Both the position numbers and the translations under genes were made by a program. This document shows, one piece after another, positions 1 to 9,339 of a stretch of DNA of 64,000 nucleotides. Each line of letters starts with the position of its first letter. Position 1 is the first letter of the stretch. The stretch is from Mesorhizobium sp. Z1-4 (GTDB lineage: Bacteria > Pseudomonadota > Alphaproteobacteria > Rhizobiales > Rhizobiaceae), in NCBI RefSeq assembly GCF_004000235.1, contig NZ_RCIO01000005.1:168940-232939 (forward strand), given 5' to 3'. The notes under the pieces were generated by a model. It had not been told where the DNA came from and searched no databases. It was given only the letters and a program-made list of their open reading frames with translations.

Positions 1-1247
1 AACAGGGCATTGAAGAACTGCGGCAGTTCGTCGATCGAGGTCTTGCGGATGAAGCGGCCGACCCGGGTGACGCGCGGATCGTTCTTGGTAACAGCCTTGA
101 CGGCGCTCGGATCGCACTGGTCGGTATACATCGACCGGAATTTGTAGACGTCGATTTCTTCATTGTTGAAGCCATGGCGCTTCTGCTTGAAGAAGACCGG
201 CCCTTTGCTGTCGAGTTTTATCGCTATGGCGGTGGCGATCATCACCGGCGAAAACGCAATAATGCCGGCCAGCGAAAAGACGATGTCGAATGCCCGCTTG
301 GCGACCGAGTCCCAGTCGTTGATGGGTTTGTCGAAAACATCGAGCATCGGCACCGAGCCGATGAAGGAATAGGAGCGCGGCCTGAACTTCAGCTCGTGGG
401 AATGTGCGGAAAGCCGTACATCCACGGGCAGCACCCAAAGCTTCTTGAGCATCGAGAGCACACGCTTTTCGGCAGTGATCGGCAGCGATACGATAAGCAT
501 GTCGATATGCGCGATGCGGGCGAAGCTGATCAGTTCGTCAATGGTGCCGAGTTTCGGGTATCCGGCCACGATGGGCGGCGAGCGCCGGTTGTCGCGGTCG
601 TCGAAGATCCCGCAAATGCGTATGTCGTTATGCGGCTGCTTTTCGATCGAGCGGATCAGCGTTTCCGCACCTCCACCGCCGCCGACGATGACCGCGCGCC
701 GTTCCATTCTGCCGTTGCGCGCCCAGCGCCGCACAAGCCGTGCAAGAGCGAGACGCGCCGTCAGCAGAAGCGCAAGCCCGACGACGAACCAGCTGCCGAA
801 CCAGACACGCGAAAATTCTTCCGAGACCTTGAAGATAAAGCCGGCAAGCGCCATCAGCGCGAAGACACCCGACCAGACGATCAGAATGTTCTTCAGATGC
901 GACCATGGCCGGCGCAGAGCCGATATCTGGTAGAGATCGGTGATCTCGAACAGGATGACCGCAACAAGCGACCCGGTCAGCACCGCCGCCGGATACTCCC
1001 ACACCAGATGCGTGCCGAAACCCACATAGAGGGCGTAGATAACCACGCCGGAAAGGGCCAGCAGCGCAAATTCGGCGAACCGCAGATAGCCGCTGACGAG
1101 CACTGGCGACATCGCGTCGGCGCGATACTGCGCGGCGACCTGCGACGCGACAGCATTCAGCTCCGCCTGGCGGTGATCGGTGGGGCCGTCGTTGAAATTC
1201 CGGACGGACTCCAGGGTAAATGGATGCGACGTACTCACCTTACTCAC
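1..1247 (-). CDS. Undecaprenyl-phosphate sugar phosphotransferase, 3' end beyond window
   Basis: This enzyme primes exopolysaccharide synthesis by moving a sugar-1-phosphate from a UDP-sugar to undecaprenyl phosphate at the inner membrane. About 415 codons are visible. Four hydrophobic segments lie roughly at residues 41-63, 74-95, 105-125 and 133-152. A Rossmann-like domain follows (RRAVIVGGGGGAETLI). The sugar-transferase core then shows its own membrane hairpin (FDIVFSLAGIIAFSPVMI), GPVFFKQKRHG, YKFRSM and TRVGRFIRKTSIDELPQF. This order fits the WcaJ/ExoY-type polyprenyl glycosylphosphotransferases (CoA_binding_3 plus Bac_transf). The family is usually 460-510 residues, so roughly the last 80 are missing. 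The start is uncertain: GTG at 1247 or GTG at 1238. The specific sugar cannot be read from sequence. Confidence 0.9.
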   Translation of the reverse strand, partial: MSKVSTSHPFTLESVRNFNDGPTDHRQAELNAVASQVAAQYRADAMSPVLVSGYLRFAEFALLALSGVVIYALYVGFGTHLVWEYPAAVLTGSLVAVILFEITDLYQISALRRPWSHLKNILIVWSGVFALMALAGFIFKVSEEFSRVWFGSWFVVGLALLLTARLALARLVRRWARNGRMERRAVIVGGGGGAETLIRSIEKQPHNDIRICGIFDDRDNRRSPPIVAGYPKLGTIDELISFARIAHIDMLIVSLPITAEKRVLSMLKKLWVLPVDVRLSAHSHELKFRPRSYSFIGSVPMLDVFDKPINDWDSVAKRAFDIVFSLAGIIAFSPVMIATAIAIKLDSKGPVFFKQKRHGFNNEEIDVYKFRSMYTDQCDPSAVKAVTKNDPRVTRVGRFIRKTSIDELPQFFNAL

Positions 1248-1361
1248 ACTCGACCGAACAAAGACAATGGTCACACAGCGCCAAATGCTAGCGCCGACAC
1301 ACTAAGAAACCCTTGCCCGGGGTGAGAAAATGCCGGGTAGCGCGGAAGAGCCGCGCCGGTA

Positions 1362-2498
1362 CTAGGCCAGCCGCTCGAGTGTCGCCATGTAGGCGGCTTC
1401 GATCTGGCGCGCCATTTCGTCGGCGCTGAAGCGCTTCCTGAGCTCGGCCTGTGCCGGCATCAGCGCCCGATACGTCTTTTCGTCCGACAATGCCGTGGTG
1501 ATCTTTCCGGCAAGGTCGTCGACCTCCGGCTGAACGAGGGCCGCAGAGCCGCTGCCGAATATTTCCGGAATACCGCCGACAGCGCTGGCTATCATCGGTT
1601 TTCGCGCCGCCAGCGCCTCAAGAACGATGTAAGGCATGGCTTCCGCACGCGAAGGCACCACCATGACGCGGCCGAGCTTGAAGGCGTCTCGGGCAGGCAT
1701 GGCGGGAAGGAGCTGGACGTCGAGCCGGTCGCGTAAGGCTTCCGCCCGGCTTTGGTAGCGGGGTTTGTCGTCGCCGTCGCCGACCATCGTCATCGTCAGC
1801 CGCCGGCCGATTGTGCCGGCCGCGTCTGCGGCAGCCTCAAGCAGAAGGTCAGGGCCTTTGAGGTCGCGCATCATGCCGACATAGAGCAGGTCGGTTGCGC
1901 TTTTGCTGTCGCGCACGGCGGCGAACTCCTCAGCCCGCAGTCCGTTATAGACAAGGCGATAAGGTGCCCGCGGCACGCCGACCTTCGTTTCGTAGGTTCT
2001 GCGCTCATAATCGGACACGAAGAGAAACTGGTCGGTAGCCCGGCCCAGCAACCGTTCGGCCGCAAAAAAGGCCTTACCGGTCAACGTGTCGACGTCATAA
2101 TGCAGGCTGCCGCCATGCGGCGTGTAGATTCGGGCTACGCGAGACCTGGATGCCCGAGACAGTGAACCGAACAGCCTGGCATAGGCGCCGCCTTTGGCGC
2201 CGTGGCCATGCAGGATGTCCGGTTTCAATTCTGAAATGATGCGATAGGTGCGCCAGGCGGCGGCGAGGTCGCCGGGCCCGACATGGCGCTGCATGGGCGT
2301 GCGCTTCACACCCAGCGTCAGTATTTTTTCGATGTCCGCGAAGAGTTTGTCCTCATAGGCGCCGCCAGTCGTGGAATCGCAGACGATGCCGACATCATGT
2401 CCGGCCGCGAGCTGGGCATGGGCCAGGTCTCGCACATGGCGGAACAGTCCACCCACCGGCGAGCGGAAGCAGTGAACTATGCGCAGCTTTCTGCTCAA
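1362..2498 (-). CDS. Glycosyltransferase family 4 (GT-B fold)
   Basis: A 378-residue cytoplasmic or membrane-associated glycosyltransferase, probably adding one sugar to the lipid-linked repeat unit. The N-terminal glycine loop is visible (SPVGGLFRHVRDLAHA), as is HGHGAKGGAYARL. The C-terminal nucleotide-sugar half carries the retaining GT4 E-x7-E motif in RAEAMPYIVLEALAARKP. The start codon appears to be TTG at 2498, because the next in-frame ATG is about 68 codons downstream and would remove the glycine loop. It lies between the priming transferase and the export lipoprotein gene, all on the minus strand, which suggests a shared transcript. Donor and acceptor are unknown. Confidence 0.88.
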   Translation of the reverse strand: MSRKLRIVHCFRSPVGGLFRHVRDLAHAQLAAGHDVGIVCDSTTGGAYEDKLFADIEKILTLGVKRTPMQRHVGPGDLAAAWRTYRIISELKPDILHGHGAKGGAYARLFGSLSRASRSRVARIYTPHGGSLHYDVDTLTGKAFFAAERLLGRATDQFLFVSDYERRTYETKVGVPRAPYRLVYNGLRAEEFAAVRDSKSATDLLYVGMMRDLKGPDLLLEAAADAAGTIGRRLTMTMVGDGDDKPRYQSRAEALRDRLDVQLLPAMPARDAFKLGRVMVVPSRAEAMPYIVLEALAARKPMIASAVGGIPEIFGSGSAALVQPEVDDLAGKITTALSDEKTYRALMPAQAELRKRFSADEMARQIEAAYMATLERLA

Positions 2499-2552
2499 AG
2501 GGTACCTGCCTGAGGTGGGTCCGCGCTGTTGCCGGCCGCGTGGTCGATCAAG

Positions 2553-3113
2553 TTAGAAAAGTCGTTCGCGAACGTAGATTGTGTCGCCCGGCAGCAGCGG
2601 ATCGGATGTGAGGACGCGTCCGGTCATGACCTTGCCGTTGATGACACGGGTCACGTCGACATCCGCCTGCTGCGCGCGCGGGGAAAACCCGCCGGCCGAG
2701 GCGATTGCCTTGTGAACGGTCATGCCGGGTACATAGGTATACTGTCCGGCGCTACCCACTTCGCCCATGATGAAGATCGGCCGGTAGCGTTCCACTTCGA
2801 CGGAAACGTCAGGGTCGCGCAGATAACCGGCCCGCAAGCGCTCTGCGATCGCGCCTTCCAGTTGCCCGGTCGTATGGCCTCGCGCCGGCACCGCGCCGAC
2901 AAGCGGAAATGAAATATAGCCTGCCTGGTCGACGCTGTAGACGTTCGTCAGTCCTTCCTGCTCGAATACCGTGACCCTCAGCCTGTCGCCCGAATCCAGC
3001 AGGTAAGGGCGCATGACGGCTTCGTGGAACGCCGACGGCGCAGGACGATATCCCGAGCAGCCCGACAGTATTGTCAGAATGCAGATGGCGGACGCGACTA
3101 ATCTTATCTTCAC
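2553..3113 (-). CDS. Polysaccharide export lipoprotein, GumB/Wza family (short form)
   Basis: A 186-residue outer-membrane or periplasmic export protein. A lipoprotein signal peptide ends in the lipobox LSGC, making Cys19 the lipidated residue. The Poly_export domain follows (YLLDSGDRLRVTVFEQEGL ... GYISFPLVGAV), then an SLBB-type beta-grasp segment (IFIMGEVGSAGQYTYVPG). At under 200 residues it matches GumB-like short forms rather than the roughly 380-residue Wza, so it lacks the C-terminal outer-membrane helix. It starts with GTG and is divergent from the GumC-like gene at 3300. The two are the usual export partners across the periplasm. Confidence 0.88.
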   Translation of the reverse strand: MKIRLVASAICILTILSGCSGYRPAPSAFHEAVMRPYLLDSGDRLRVTVFEQEGLTNVYSVDQAGYISFPLVGAVPARGHTTGQLEGAIAERLRAGYLRDPDVSVEVERYRPIFIMGEVGSAGQYTYVPGMTVHKAIASAGGFSPRAQQADVDVTRVINGKVMTGRVLTSDPLLPGDTIYVRERLF

Positions 3114-3299
3114 GGCACAGGCACCTTTTGTGGTTCGCCAAGAGGGCGCACCCGTAATCTCGATGCTGTTATCGGTCCGTTAGGGTTAATGCCCGGTAAA
3201 GCCGCGTTTCGGCGGTTGGCTGCGGGTGGGCGATTTCTTAACCTCGCAGTTACCATGCCTGTTTAGGTTCGGTTCGCAATTGCAAGCGGAGTCGCTCTC

Positions 3300-5498
3300 A
3301 TGGCGTCGAACCACAACAGTGCAAATGATGTCGATGTGGATCTGGGCACGCTGTTCGCCAGCATAGCGCGGGACTGGCGCAGGATTCTCGTCATAGCCCT
3401 TGTCGTGACCGCAGCCGCATTCGCGCTCGCTTCTGTGCTGACACCCAAATACAAGGGCGAGACGCGCATCCTGATCGAAACGCGTGAATCCGAATTCACG
3501 CGCGTCGACACCAATTCGGTGCGCTCCGCGCCGATTCTCGACGAAGAGGGCGTGGCCAGCCAGGTCGAGGTGATCGCCTCCACCGACATCATCAAGAAGG
3601 TTGCCGCTCAGCTCGATCTCGCCAATGTCGACGAGTTTGACGCCAAGCCTTCGGGATTGGCAAACCTTCTGGCGATGGCCGGGCTGGCCACCGACGGCAA
3701 CAATCTCGCGCCCGAGGAGAGGGTGCTCAAGGCGTTTCGCGAGAAGCTGGAAGTTTACCGGGTCGAGAATTCCCGCGTCATCGTGGTCGAATTTTCGTCC
3801 GAAGACCCCAAGCTGGCGGCTGCAATTCCGAATGCGATGGCCGATGCCTACATCGCGGTTCAGCGGGCGGCGAAGCTGGAATCGAACGCCGACGCGACGC
3901 AGTGGCTGGAGCCTGAGATCGCCGAGCTGCGCGAGAAGGTGAAGGAAGCGGAGCAGCGGGTTGCTGAGTTCCGCGGCAAATCCGACCTGTTCATCGGCGA
4001 AAACAACTCCGTACTCGCCACCCAGCAGCTGTCGCAGCTCAGCACCGAGCTTTCGCGCGTGCGGGCCAATCGGTCCGCCGCCGAAGCCAAGGTGTCCACC
4101 ATGCAGGCCGCGCTTGAGGGAGGCGTGTCGCTGGATACGGTGCCCGACGTTCTCGCATCGCCGCTCATCCAGCGGCTGCGCGAAAACGAACTGGAGCTGC
4201 GTGCGCAGATCGCCGAGCTGTCGACGACCCTCCTGTCCAATCATCCCCGCATCAAGGCGCTCAATTCGCAGGTCAACGACCTGCAGCTGCAGATACGTTC
4301 GGAAGCACGAAAGGTGCTGACGGGTCTGCAGAACGAGGCGCGGACGGCGCGAGCGCGCGAGGAGGCGCTGCTGGCCGACGTCAATCGTCTGAAAGCCGAA
4401 TCCGCACGCGCCGATGAAGAGGGCGTCGAACTGCGGGCGCTGGAGCGCGAAGCTGCGGCTCAGCGTGAATTGCTGGAGTCCTATCTGACCCGCTACCGCG
4501 AAGCCTCGTCGCGCGGCGAACGCAACTATCTGCCGGCGGACGCGCGCATCTTCTCCCGCGCCGTGGTTCCGGCCGAACCCTATTTCCCGAAGAAGGTGCC
4601 GATTATCGGTGCTGCTTTCGCCGCGACATTGCTTCTTATGGTGATCGCGACCTTGCTGCGCGAACTCTTCAGCGGCCGCGCGATGCGTCCGGCGGCACGT
4701 GCCGACATACCTGAAGTGGAAGATGTGGAGATGCCGCCGCGCCGTGCGACATCGGCGCTTACGCCGGCCGAGGCCGCGCGCGCTGCCGCGCGAACCCACG
4801 AAGTTGCCGAAACGGAGCCGGATGTCGAAGACGAAGCCGAAATGCCGGCTGCTCCGGTCCGGCGCTTGCGTGCACGGCAGGAGATGCCGCCGCAGGAGCC
4901 CGAGAACCGGTTCGGCGAAATCGATGTCGACGAAGCAGCCGCCCAGCTCATCTCCGAAGGCACGGCACGCGCGGTGTTCGTGTCGGTGGGCGTCGACGAC
5001 GGTGCTGCGGCCGCCGTGCTGGTCGCACGGGAAATCGCGGAGTCGGGGCTTCGCACGCTGCTGCTCGACCTGACTGCATCAGGCGCGGCGTCGCGCGCGA
5101 CGGTGGAGAGCCGGTTCATGCGCGGCGTGACAGACCTGCTTGTCGGCGAGGCGCAGTTCGCGGATGTGATCCACCCAGATCATTTCTCGCCGCTGCATGT
5201 GATGCCGATCGGTACCGCCAATCTGCCCCGCGCCATGCGCGCGGTCGATCGCTTGCCGATTGTGCTGGATTCGCTCAATACCGCCTATGACATAGTGATC
5301 ATCGACGGCGGGCCGGGCAGCGCCGAATCGGTCGGCAGGCTGATGGGCGAAGACACACGCGCCGTCGTATCCTGTCTGTGGCCGAATGACGACGTCGGCG
5401 AATTGGCCGAACATCTCGCCGAGGCCGGTCTCGGTGAACCGATGATCGTCAGGCCGGCACGGATCGGCGATGTCCGTCCGGGGCGTTCGGCCGCTTGA
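3300..5498 (+). CDS. GumC/Wzz-type polysaccharide co-polymerase with degenerate tyrosine-kinase-like domain
   Basis: A 732-residue inner-membrane protein that sets chain length and links polymerisation to export. A first membrane helix (RILVIALVVTAAAFALASVL) lies near residues 31-52. A long periplasmic coiled-coil region runs to about residue 420, and a second helix (VPIIGAAFAATLLLMVIATL) sits near 431-453. A Pro/Ala/Glu-rich linker follows, then a C-terminal domain shaped like a BY-kinase. In that domain Walker A' (LLLDLTASG) and Walker B (DIVIIDGGPG) survive. The P-loop position reads VSVGVDDGAAAAVLV with no GK[ST], and no terminal tyrosine cluster is present. Kinase activity is therefore unlikely; a scaffolding role is inferred. 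GCGGAG lies upstream of the ATG. Confidence 0.88.
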   Translation: MASNHNSANDVDVDLGTLFASIARDWRRILVIALVVTAAAFALASVLTPKYKGETRILIETRESEFTRVDTNSVRSAPILDEEGVASQVEVIASTDIIKKVAAQLDLANVDEFDAKPSGLANLLAMAGLATDGNNLAPEERVLKAFREKLEVYRVENSRVIVVEFSSEDPKLAAAIPNAMADAYIAVQRAAKLESNADATQWLEPEIAELREKVKEAEQRVAEFRGKSDLFIGENNSVLATQQLSQLSTELSRVRANRSAAEAKVSTMQAALEGGVSLDTVPDVLASPLIQRLRENELELRAQIAELSTTLLSNHPRIKALNSQVNDLQLQIRSEARKVLTGLQNEARTARAREEALLADVNRLKAESARADEEGVELRALEREAAAQRELLESYLTRYREASSRGERNYLPADARIFSRAVVPAEPYFPKKVPIIGAAFAATLLLMVIATLLRELFSGRAMRPAARADIPEVEDVEMPPRRATSALTPAEAARAAARTHEVAETEPDVEDEAEMPAAPVRRLRARQEMPPQEPENRFGEIDVDEAAAQLISEGTARAVFVSVGVDDGAAAAVLVAREIAESGLRTLLLDLTASGAASRATVESRFMRGVTDLLVGEAQFADVIHPDHFSPLHVMPIGTANLPRAMRAVDRLPIVLDSLNTAYDIVIIDGGPGSAESVGRLMGEDTRAVVSCLWPNDDVGELAEHLAEAGLGEPMIVRPARIGDVRPGRSAA

Positions 5499-5509
5499 GC
5501 GGCGTGAGG

Positions 5510-6697
5510 TCAGCCGGAGCTATCGTCTGCGGCTGACCCGCCTGAGCGCGACCGCCGCGCGCGCTTCAGAAGCGACCACACAAGCTGGTTTTCCTTGATT
5601 GTGCGTTTGACGGCACCGGACATCCTGCCGATCGCCGAAACGGCATAACCACGCGACGTGAGCGGCAGATGGAAATCGAAGTGCTTCGTTTCGATGTCGC
5701 ACCACTGTCGCTTGTAAAGTTCGTCTCCGACGCCGAAATCGTAGATATCGAGACCCATCTCGCAGGCCTCGCGGATATTCTCGAAAAACAGGAAGTCGCC
5801 TGGGCTCGCGCCCGACAATTCGTCGTCCGCGAAGGCAGAGAATTCGCAGGTCAGCCGGTCACCTGAAATGCTGGATCCGGTAATCGCGCGCAGCACGCCG
5901 CCGACTTCCAGCCCGTGCAGCACGAACTCAGGCTTTGCCGATCCCAGCGCACCGGCAAACATGTGCCGGAACGAGCGCTTCACCGTGTCCGGCGCGAAAA
6001 CATCGGTCACGCCCATTTGCCGGAAGCGCGCCGCCTTCATCTCGTAAAATGCCGAAAGCAGGCGGTCGACGTCCTGAGGTGTCGATGCTGCGAAGCGGCG
6101 GTGGCCGCCGGCGGCCTCGAACTTCCGTGTCTGGGACCGGTACTTCTTGCGCTTCCGTTTGCCGCTGTTGCGTTCCAGAACCGCATCGAAGCCGCCCGCC
6201 AGATCGACGGCAAGCGCGACATTGGGGCTTTGCTGGCAGGATTCGGTGCGCAGCGGATTGGCCAGGCCGCGGCGTGCGGGTTCGTTGCGCTCCAGCAGCA
6301 CCAGATCGATGTCCGGACGTGCCTGCGTGATCGTCTCGCGCAGGATGTCGCCGATGCCCGCGCTTTCTTCATGGGAGGGTACAAAGCTGCCATTGGCGTG
6401 TCTGCCGCCGGGGAACCGGGCAATCGTCGTCACGCCCTCCTTCACGACCTCCAGCACGAGCATCATTAGCGGATCGCCGCTTCGTACGAGTTCGACGACA
6501 ATCAACTCCGAGCCGCCATCATCCGCCCATGCTTCCACGAAAGCCGGTTTCTGGGGCGTCGAGTGGAGCTTATCGCTGCAAAATCGCGAATAGGCGCCGC
6601 GTGTTTCGGCGTCAAAAGGTAAAACGCGACCGGTCACCGGCAACCGAGCAGTACTGTCTGTGGCTCGGGCGTCGAAAATCTCTGCCGCGTCAACCAT
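5510..6697 (-). CDS. CelD/BcsL-type GNAT-like acetyltransferase
   Basis: A 395-residue protein resembling the CelD/BcsL (Acetyltransf_6) proteins, which are GNAT/FemAB-related and are found in cellulose and exopolysaccharide loci. The basic stretch SGKRKRKKYRSQTRKFEAAGG is followed by the long second lobe. Its end (PGDFLFFENIREACEMGLDIYDFGVGDELYKRQW) has the layout typical of this group. Its likely role is acyl decoration of the polysaccharide or a precursor, but neither acyl donor nor target is known. It converges tail-to-tail with the GumC-like gene, 11 bases apart, and is divergent from the deacetylase gene with 77 bases between their start codons. Confidence 0.75.
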   Translation of the reverse strand: MVDAAEIFDARATDSTARLPVTGRVLPFDAETRGAYSRFCSDKLHSTPQKPAFVEAWADDGGSELIVVELVRSGDPLMMLVLEVVKEGVTTIARFPGGRHANGSFVPSHEESAGIGDILRETITQARPDIDLVLLERNEPARRGLANPLRTESCQQSPNVALAVDLAGGFDAVLERNSGKRKRKKYRSQTRKFEAAGGHRRFAASTPQDVDRLLSAFYEMKAARFRQMGVTDVFAPDTVKRSFRHMFAGALGSAKPEFVLHGLEVGGVLRAITGSSISGDRLTCEFSAFADDELSGASPGDFLFFENIREACEMGLDIYDFGVGDELYKRQWCDIETKHFDFHLPLTSRGYAVSAIGRMSGAVKRTIKENQLVWSLLKRARRSRSGGSAADDSSG

Positions 6698-6774
6698 AAC
6701 TCAATCCTTGTGCCCTACTTGATGGCGATGACCTTGCGGCCAGTGGGGCGAAGGTAGCGATAAAAGGTGAATGA

Positions 6775-7833
6775 ATGATCGACTGGGGCGAGGTGGTCCG
6801 CAGGCTGGTTCTGAACGGCGCCCGGTACACCGGCCTCGCTCCGTTGCTGCGTTCGCGATATGGCGGCATCGGTGCGATCCTGATGCTGCACCGGGTGACA
6901 GCCGCTCCACGCAAACGGCTGGGCATCAACCGCCACCTCGCGATTACACCCGAATTCCTGGACGCATTGCTCACCGACCTGCGGTCGATGGGCTACCGTT
7001 TCGTCAGCATGGACGAAACAGCGGACCGCATCGTCGCCGGCAAGTGCGGCGAGCGCTTCATCTCGTTAACGGCGGACGACGCCTACCGCGACAATCTCAT
7101 CGAGGCGCTGCCGGTCCTTGAGAAGCATGAGGCACCCATCACCATCTACGTCTCGCCGGGGCTGACCAGCGGCGACGTCGACCTGTGGTGGGACGTCCTT
7201 GAGGATGTGGTGACGGCGCGGGACGAGATTTACCTCACCACCGCACAGGGGCGCATGTATGTCGATTGTTCCACGGCTGCGCGCAAGGACGAGGCCAACC
7301 GCACGCTTCACAACTATCTGACCGAAGAAATCCGCGAGGAGGACCGCCAGCCTCTGCTGCGGGACATGGCGCGCCTCGCCGGTGTCGACCACAGCCAGCC
7401 CGGCCGCGAAACGCTGATGACCTGGGATGAGGTCAGACAGGCGGGCGCACATCCTCTGGTCACCATCGGGGCACACACCACCTGCCACTACAATTTGCGG
7501 CGCCTGAGCGATCAGAACGCGTGGCAGGAAATTGTCGATGCCGGGCGCATCATAGAGGTGGAAACGGGCGTCAAACCGCAGCACATGGCTTACCCCTACG
7601 GGTATGAACGCGCGGTCGGCGATCGGGAGGTCGCGCTTGCCGCTGCCGCGGGCTTCAGGACGGCCGTTACGACACGTCACGGCGTTCTGCTGCCGGAGCA
7701 CGCCGCACACATGCAGGCACTGCCGCGAATTTCGGTCAATGGCCGCTACCAGCGGCTGGCGCATATGCGCACGATGCTCACCGGTATCACAACACCGCTG
7801 GCGAACCGCGGCAAGACGCTGGTGACCACATAG
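6775..7833 (+). CDS. Polysaccharide deacetylase (NodB homology domain)
   Basis: A 352-residue carbohydrate esterase family 4-like protein that would remove N- or O-acetyl groups from a polysaccharide. The first NodB motif appears as SLTADDAYRDN near residues 97-107, with an unusual Ala-Asp-Asp in place of the common F-D-D. The metal-binding H-x3-H motif is GAHTTCHYNL, near residues 233-240. MAYPYGYE marks a later motif. No signal peptide is evident, so a cytoplasmic or membrane-associated action is likely. An overlapping ATG four bases upstream (6771) is in another frame. Its pairing with the acetyltransferase suggests control of the acetylation state of the surface polymer. Confidence 0.85.
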   Translation: MIDWGEVVRRLVLNGARYTGLAPLLRSRYGGIGAILMLHRVTAAPRKRLGINRHLAITPEFLDALLTDLRSMGYRFVSMDETADRIVAGKCGERFISLTADDAYRDNLIEALPVLEKHEAPITIYVSPGLTSGDVDLWWDVLEDVVTARDEIYLTTAQGRMYVDCSTAARKDEANRTLHNYLTEEIREEDRQPLLRDMARLAGVDHSQPGRETLMTWDEVRQAGAHPLVTIGAHTTCHYNLRRLSDQNAWQEIVDAGRIIEVETGVKPQHMAYPYGYERAVGDREVALAAAAGFRTAVTTRHGVLLPEHAAHMQALPRISVNGRYQRLAHMRTMLTGITTPLANRGKTLVTT

Positions 7834-7844
7834 GGCGCCAGCCG

Positions 7845-8063
7845 TCAGCCGCTGCGCTTTTTCCCGCCCCGTGCCATCCACGAGATGATGAACATTGCCG
7901 GAATGATCCACAGCAGCCCCGACAGGGCGAAGAATCCGAGGTGGACAAGCCAGCTCGATTCCTGAAGCTGCGCGACGGCGACCGTGGTTGCCACCAGCGC
8001 ATAGATGACAACGAGTGCTATCAGCAGCAGCGTTCCGATGAAATTGCGCAGGCGAGGCGGCAT
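7845..8063 (-). CDS. DUF2842 small membrane protein
   Basis: A 72-residue protein with two hydrophobic segments (FIGTLLLIALVVIYALVATTVAVA and a second around WIIPAMFIISWM) and a basic C-terminus (GGKKRSG). Length and pattern match DUF2842, a small inner-membrane family common in Rhizobiales with no known function. The frame stays open for about 60 codons upstream. The ATG at 8063 is preferred because AAAGGGA lies just before it and the upstream extension reads as low-complexity noise. It converges with the deacetylase gene. Confidence 0.8.
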   Translation of the reverse strand: MPPRLRNFIGTLLLIALVVIYALVATTVAVAQLQESSWLVHLGFFALSGLLWIIPAMFIISWMARGGKKRSG

Positions 8064-8206
8064 GAAAGTCCCTTTCGGCGGCTGAGGTAGCGTGTTCGCA
8101 CCTCTCGCACAAGCGGCGCGCGACCCCTTGTCGCGCGGGCTTGCGGGTTGCCACTGCAGCCGCGATGGGCCACCTATCGCGGCAACGAAACGGGCTGCTG
8201 GTCGCA

Positions 8207-9316
8207 ATGTATCAGGACTTCGATCCGAGCGGGAACACCGCAACCATGGCGCTGGAAGAGCGGCATCGTGGGCAGGTGCGCTGGTGGCTTTATGCGGTCG
8301 CGCTCACCCTGTTCGCGCTCTTCATCGTCGGCGGCGCAACGCGGCTTACCGACTCGGGCCTGTCGATTACCGAATGGAAGCCGATCCACGGTGTCATCCC
8401 GCCGCTGTCGGCAGCTGAGTGGCAGGAAGAATTCGCCAAATATCAGCAGATCCCGCAATTCGAGCAACTGAATGCTGATATGACTCTAGCGGAGTTCAAG
8501 ACCATCTTCTGGTGGGAGTGGGCGCACCGCTTCATTGCTCGCGGCGTCGGCTTTCTGGTCGTCATCCCGCTTGTGTTCTTCTGGGTGACAGGCCGACTAG
8601 AGCGTCACATGAAACCCAAGCTGGTGGGGCTGTTCCTGCTCGGCGCACTGCAGGGCGCGATCGGCTGGTGGATGGTTGCGTCCGGGCTGTCGGAGCGTGT
8701 GAGCGTGAGCCAGTACCGGCTGGCAACGCATTTGGTGATGGCCTGCATCATCTTTGTCGCAACGCTTGCCCTGGCGCGCAGTCTGGCGCCGTACTCAGCC
8801 GGGCCCGCGAAACGCGAAACCCGCAGTTTCGCCGGCTGGATGGTCGTCTTCGTACTCTTTCAGATTTTCCTGGGCGCGCTTGTGGCCGGCCTCGACGCCG
8901 GTATGAGCTACAACAGCTGGCCGCGCATTGACGGCCGCTTCTGGCCCGATGGCCTGCTTGCGATCGAGCCCGCCTGGCGCAATTTCTTCGAAAACCCGAA
9001 GACCGTGCAGTTCGTGCACCGGATGGCTGCTTACGTGCTGCTGCTTCTGTCGGTCTGGCACGCCGTGGACACCTGGCGCGCCGAGCCGGGAACGACGCAT
9101 GCGCGCCGCGCTGCGCTCCTGGTGCTGCTGGTCGTCATGCAGGCGGTGATCGGCATCATGACGCTGGTTCTGGTCGTGCCGCTCGGCTGGGCGCTCGCCC
9201 ACCATGCCTTTGCAATCGTCGTGCTGGGCTTTGCAACCGCGCATTGGCAGGCGGCGAAGGGAAGCTATCCGCTTCCCGGTGAGCGCGCATTGGCGGGAAG
9301 GCAGGCCGTCGCCTGA
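8207..9316 (+). CDS. ctaA: Heme A synthase (COX15/CtaA)
   Basis: An inner-membrane enzyme that oxidises heme O to heme A for aa3-type cytochrome oxidases. Signature segments are [54 protein letters not shown] and [11 protein letters not shown]. These give paired histidines in each four-helix half and about eight membrane helices. From the ATG at 8207 the protein has 369 residues, in line with the alphaproteobacterial type. Other possible starts are ATG 8165 and ATG 8246; none has a strong ribosome site. No cytochrome oxidase genes lie next to it. Confidence 0.92.
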   Translation: MYQDFDPSGNTATMALEERHRGQVRWWLYAVALTLFALFIVGGATRLTDSGLSITEWKPIHGVIPPLSAAEWQEEFAKYQQIPQFEQLNADMTLAEFKTIFWWEWAHRFIARGVGFLVVIPLVFFWVTGRLERHMKPKLVGLFLLGALQGAIGWWMVASGLSERVSVSQYRLATHLVMACIIFVATLALARSLAPYSAGPAKRETRSFAGWMVVFVLFQIFLGALVAGLDAGMSYNSWPRIDGRFWPDGLLAIEPAWRNFFENPKTVQFVHRMAAYVLLLLSVWHAVDTWRAEPGTTHARRAALLVLLVVMQAVIGIMTLVLVVPLGWALAHHAFAIVVLGFATAHWQAAKGSYPLPGERALAGRQAVA

Positions 9317-9339
9317 CCTTCCGCATTTTGCTGGCAGAG

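Noticed and set aside
174..1325. Plus-strand open frame opposite the priming sugar transferase
   Set aside because: The minus strand encodes a clear transferase with membrane segments and motifs throughout; the plus-strand product has no family features.
3238..3254. CtrA-like site (TTAACC-N5-GTTACC) before the GumC-like gene
   Set aside because: The second half deviates from TTAAC and a single by-eye match in a 185-base gap is weak.
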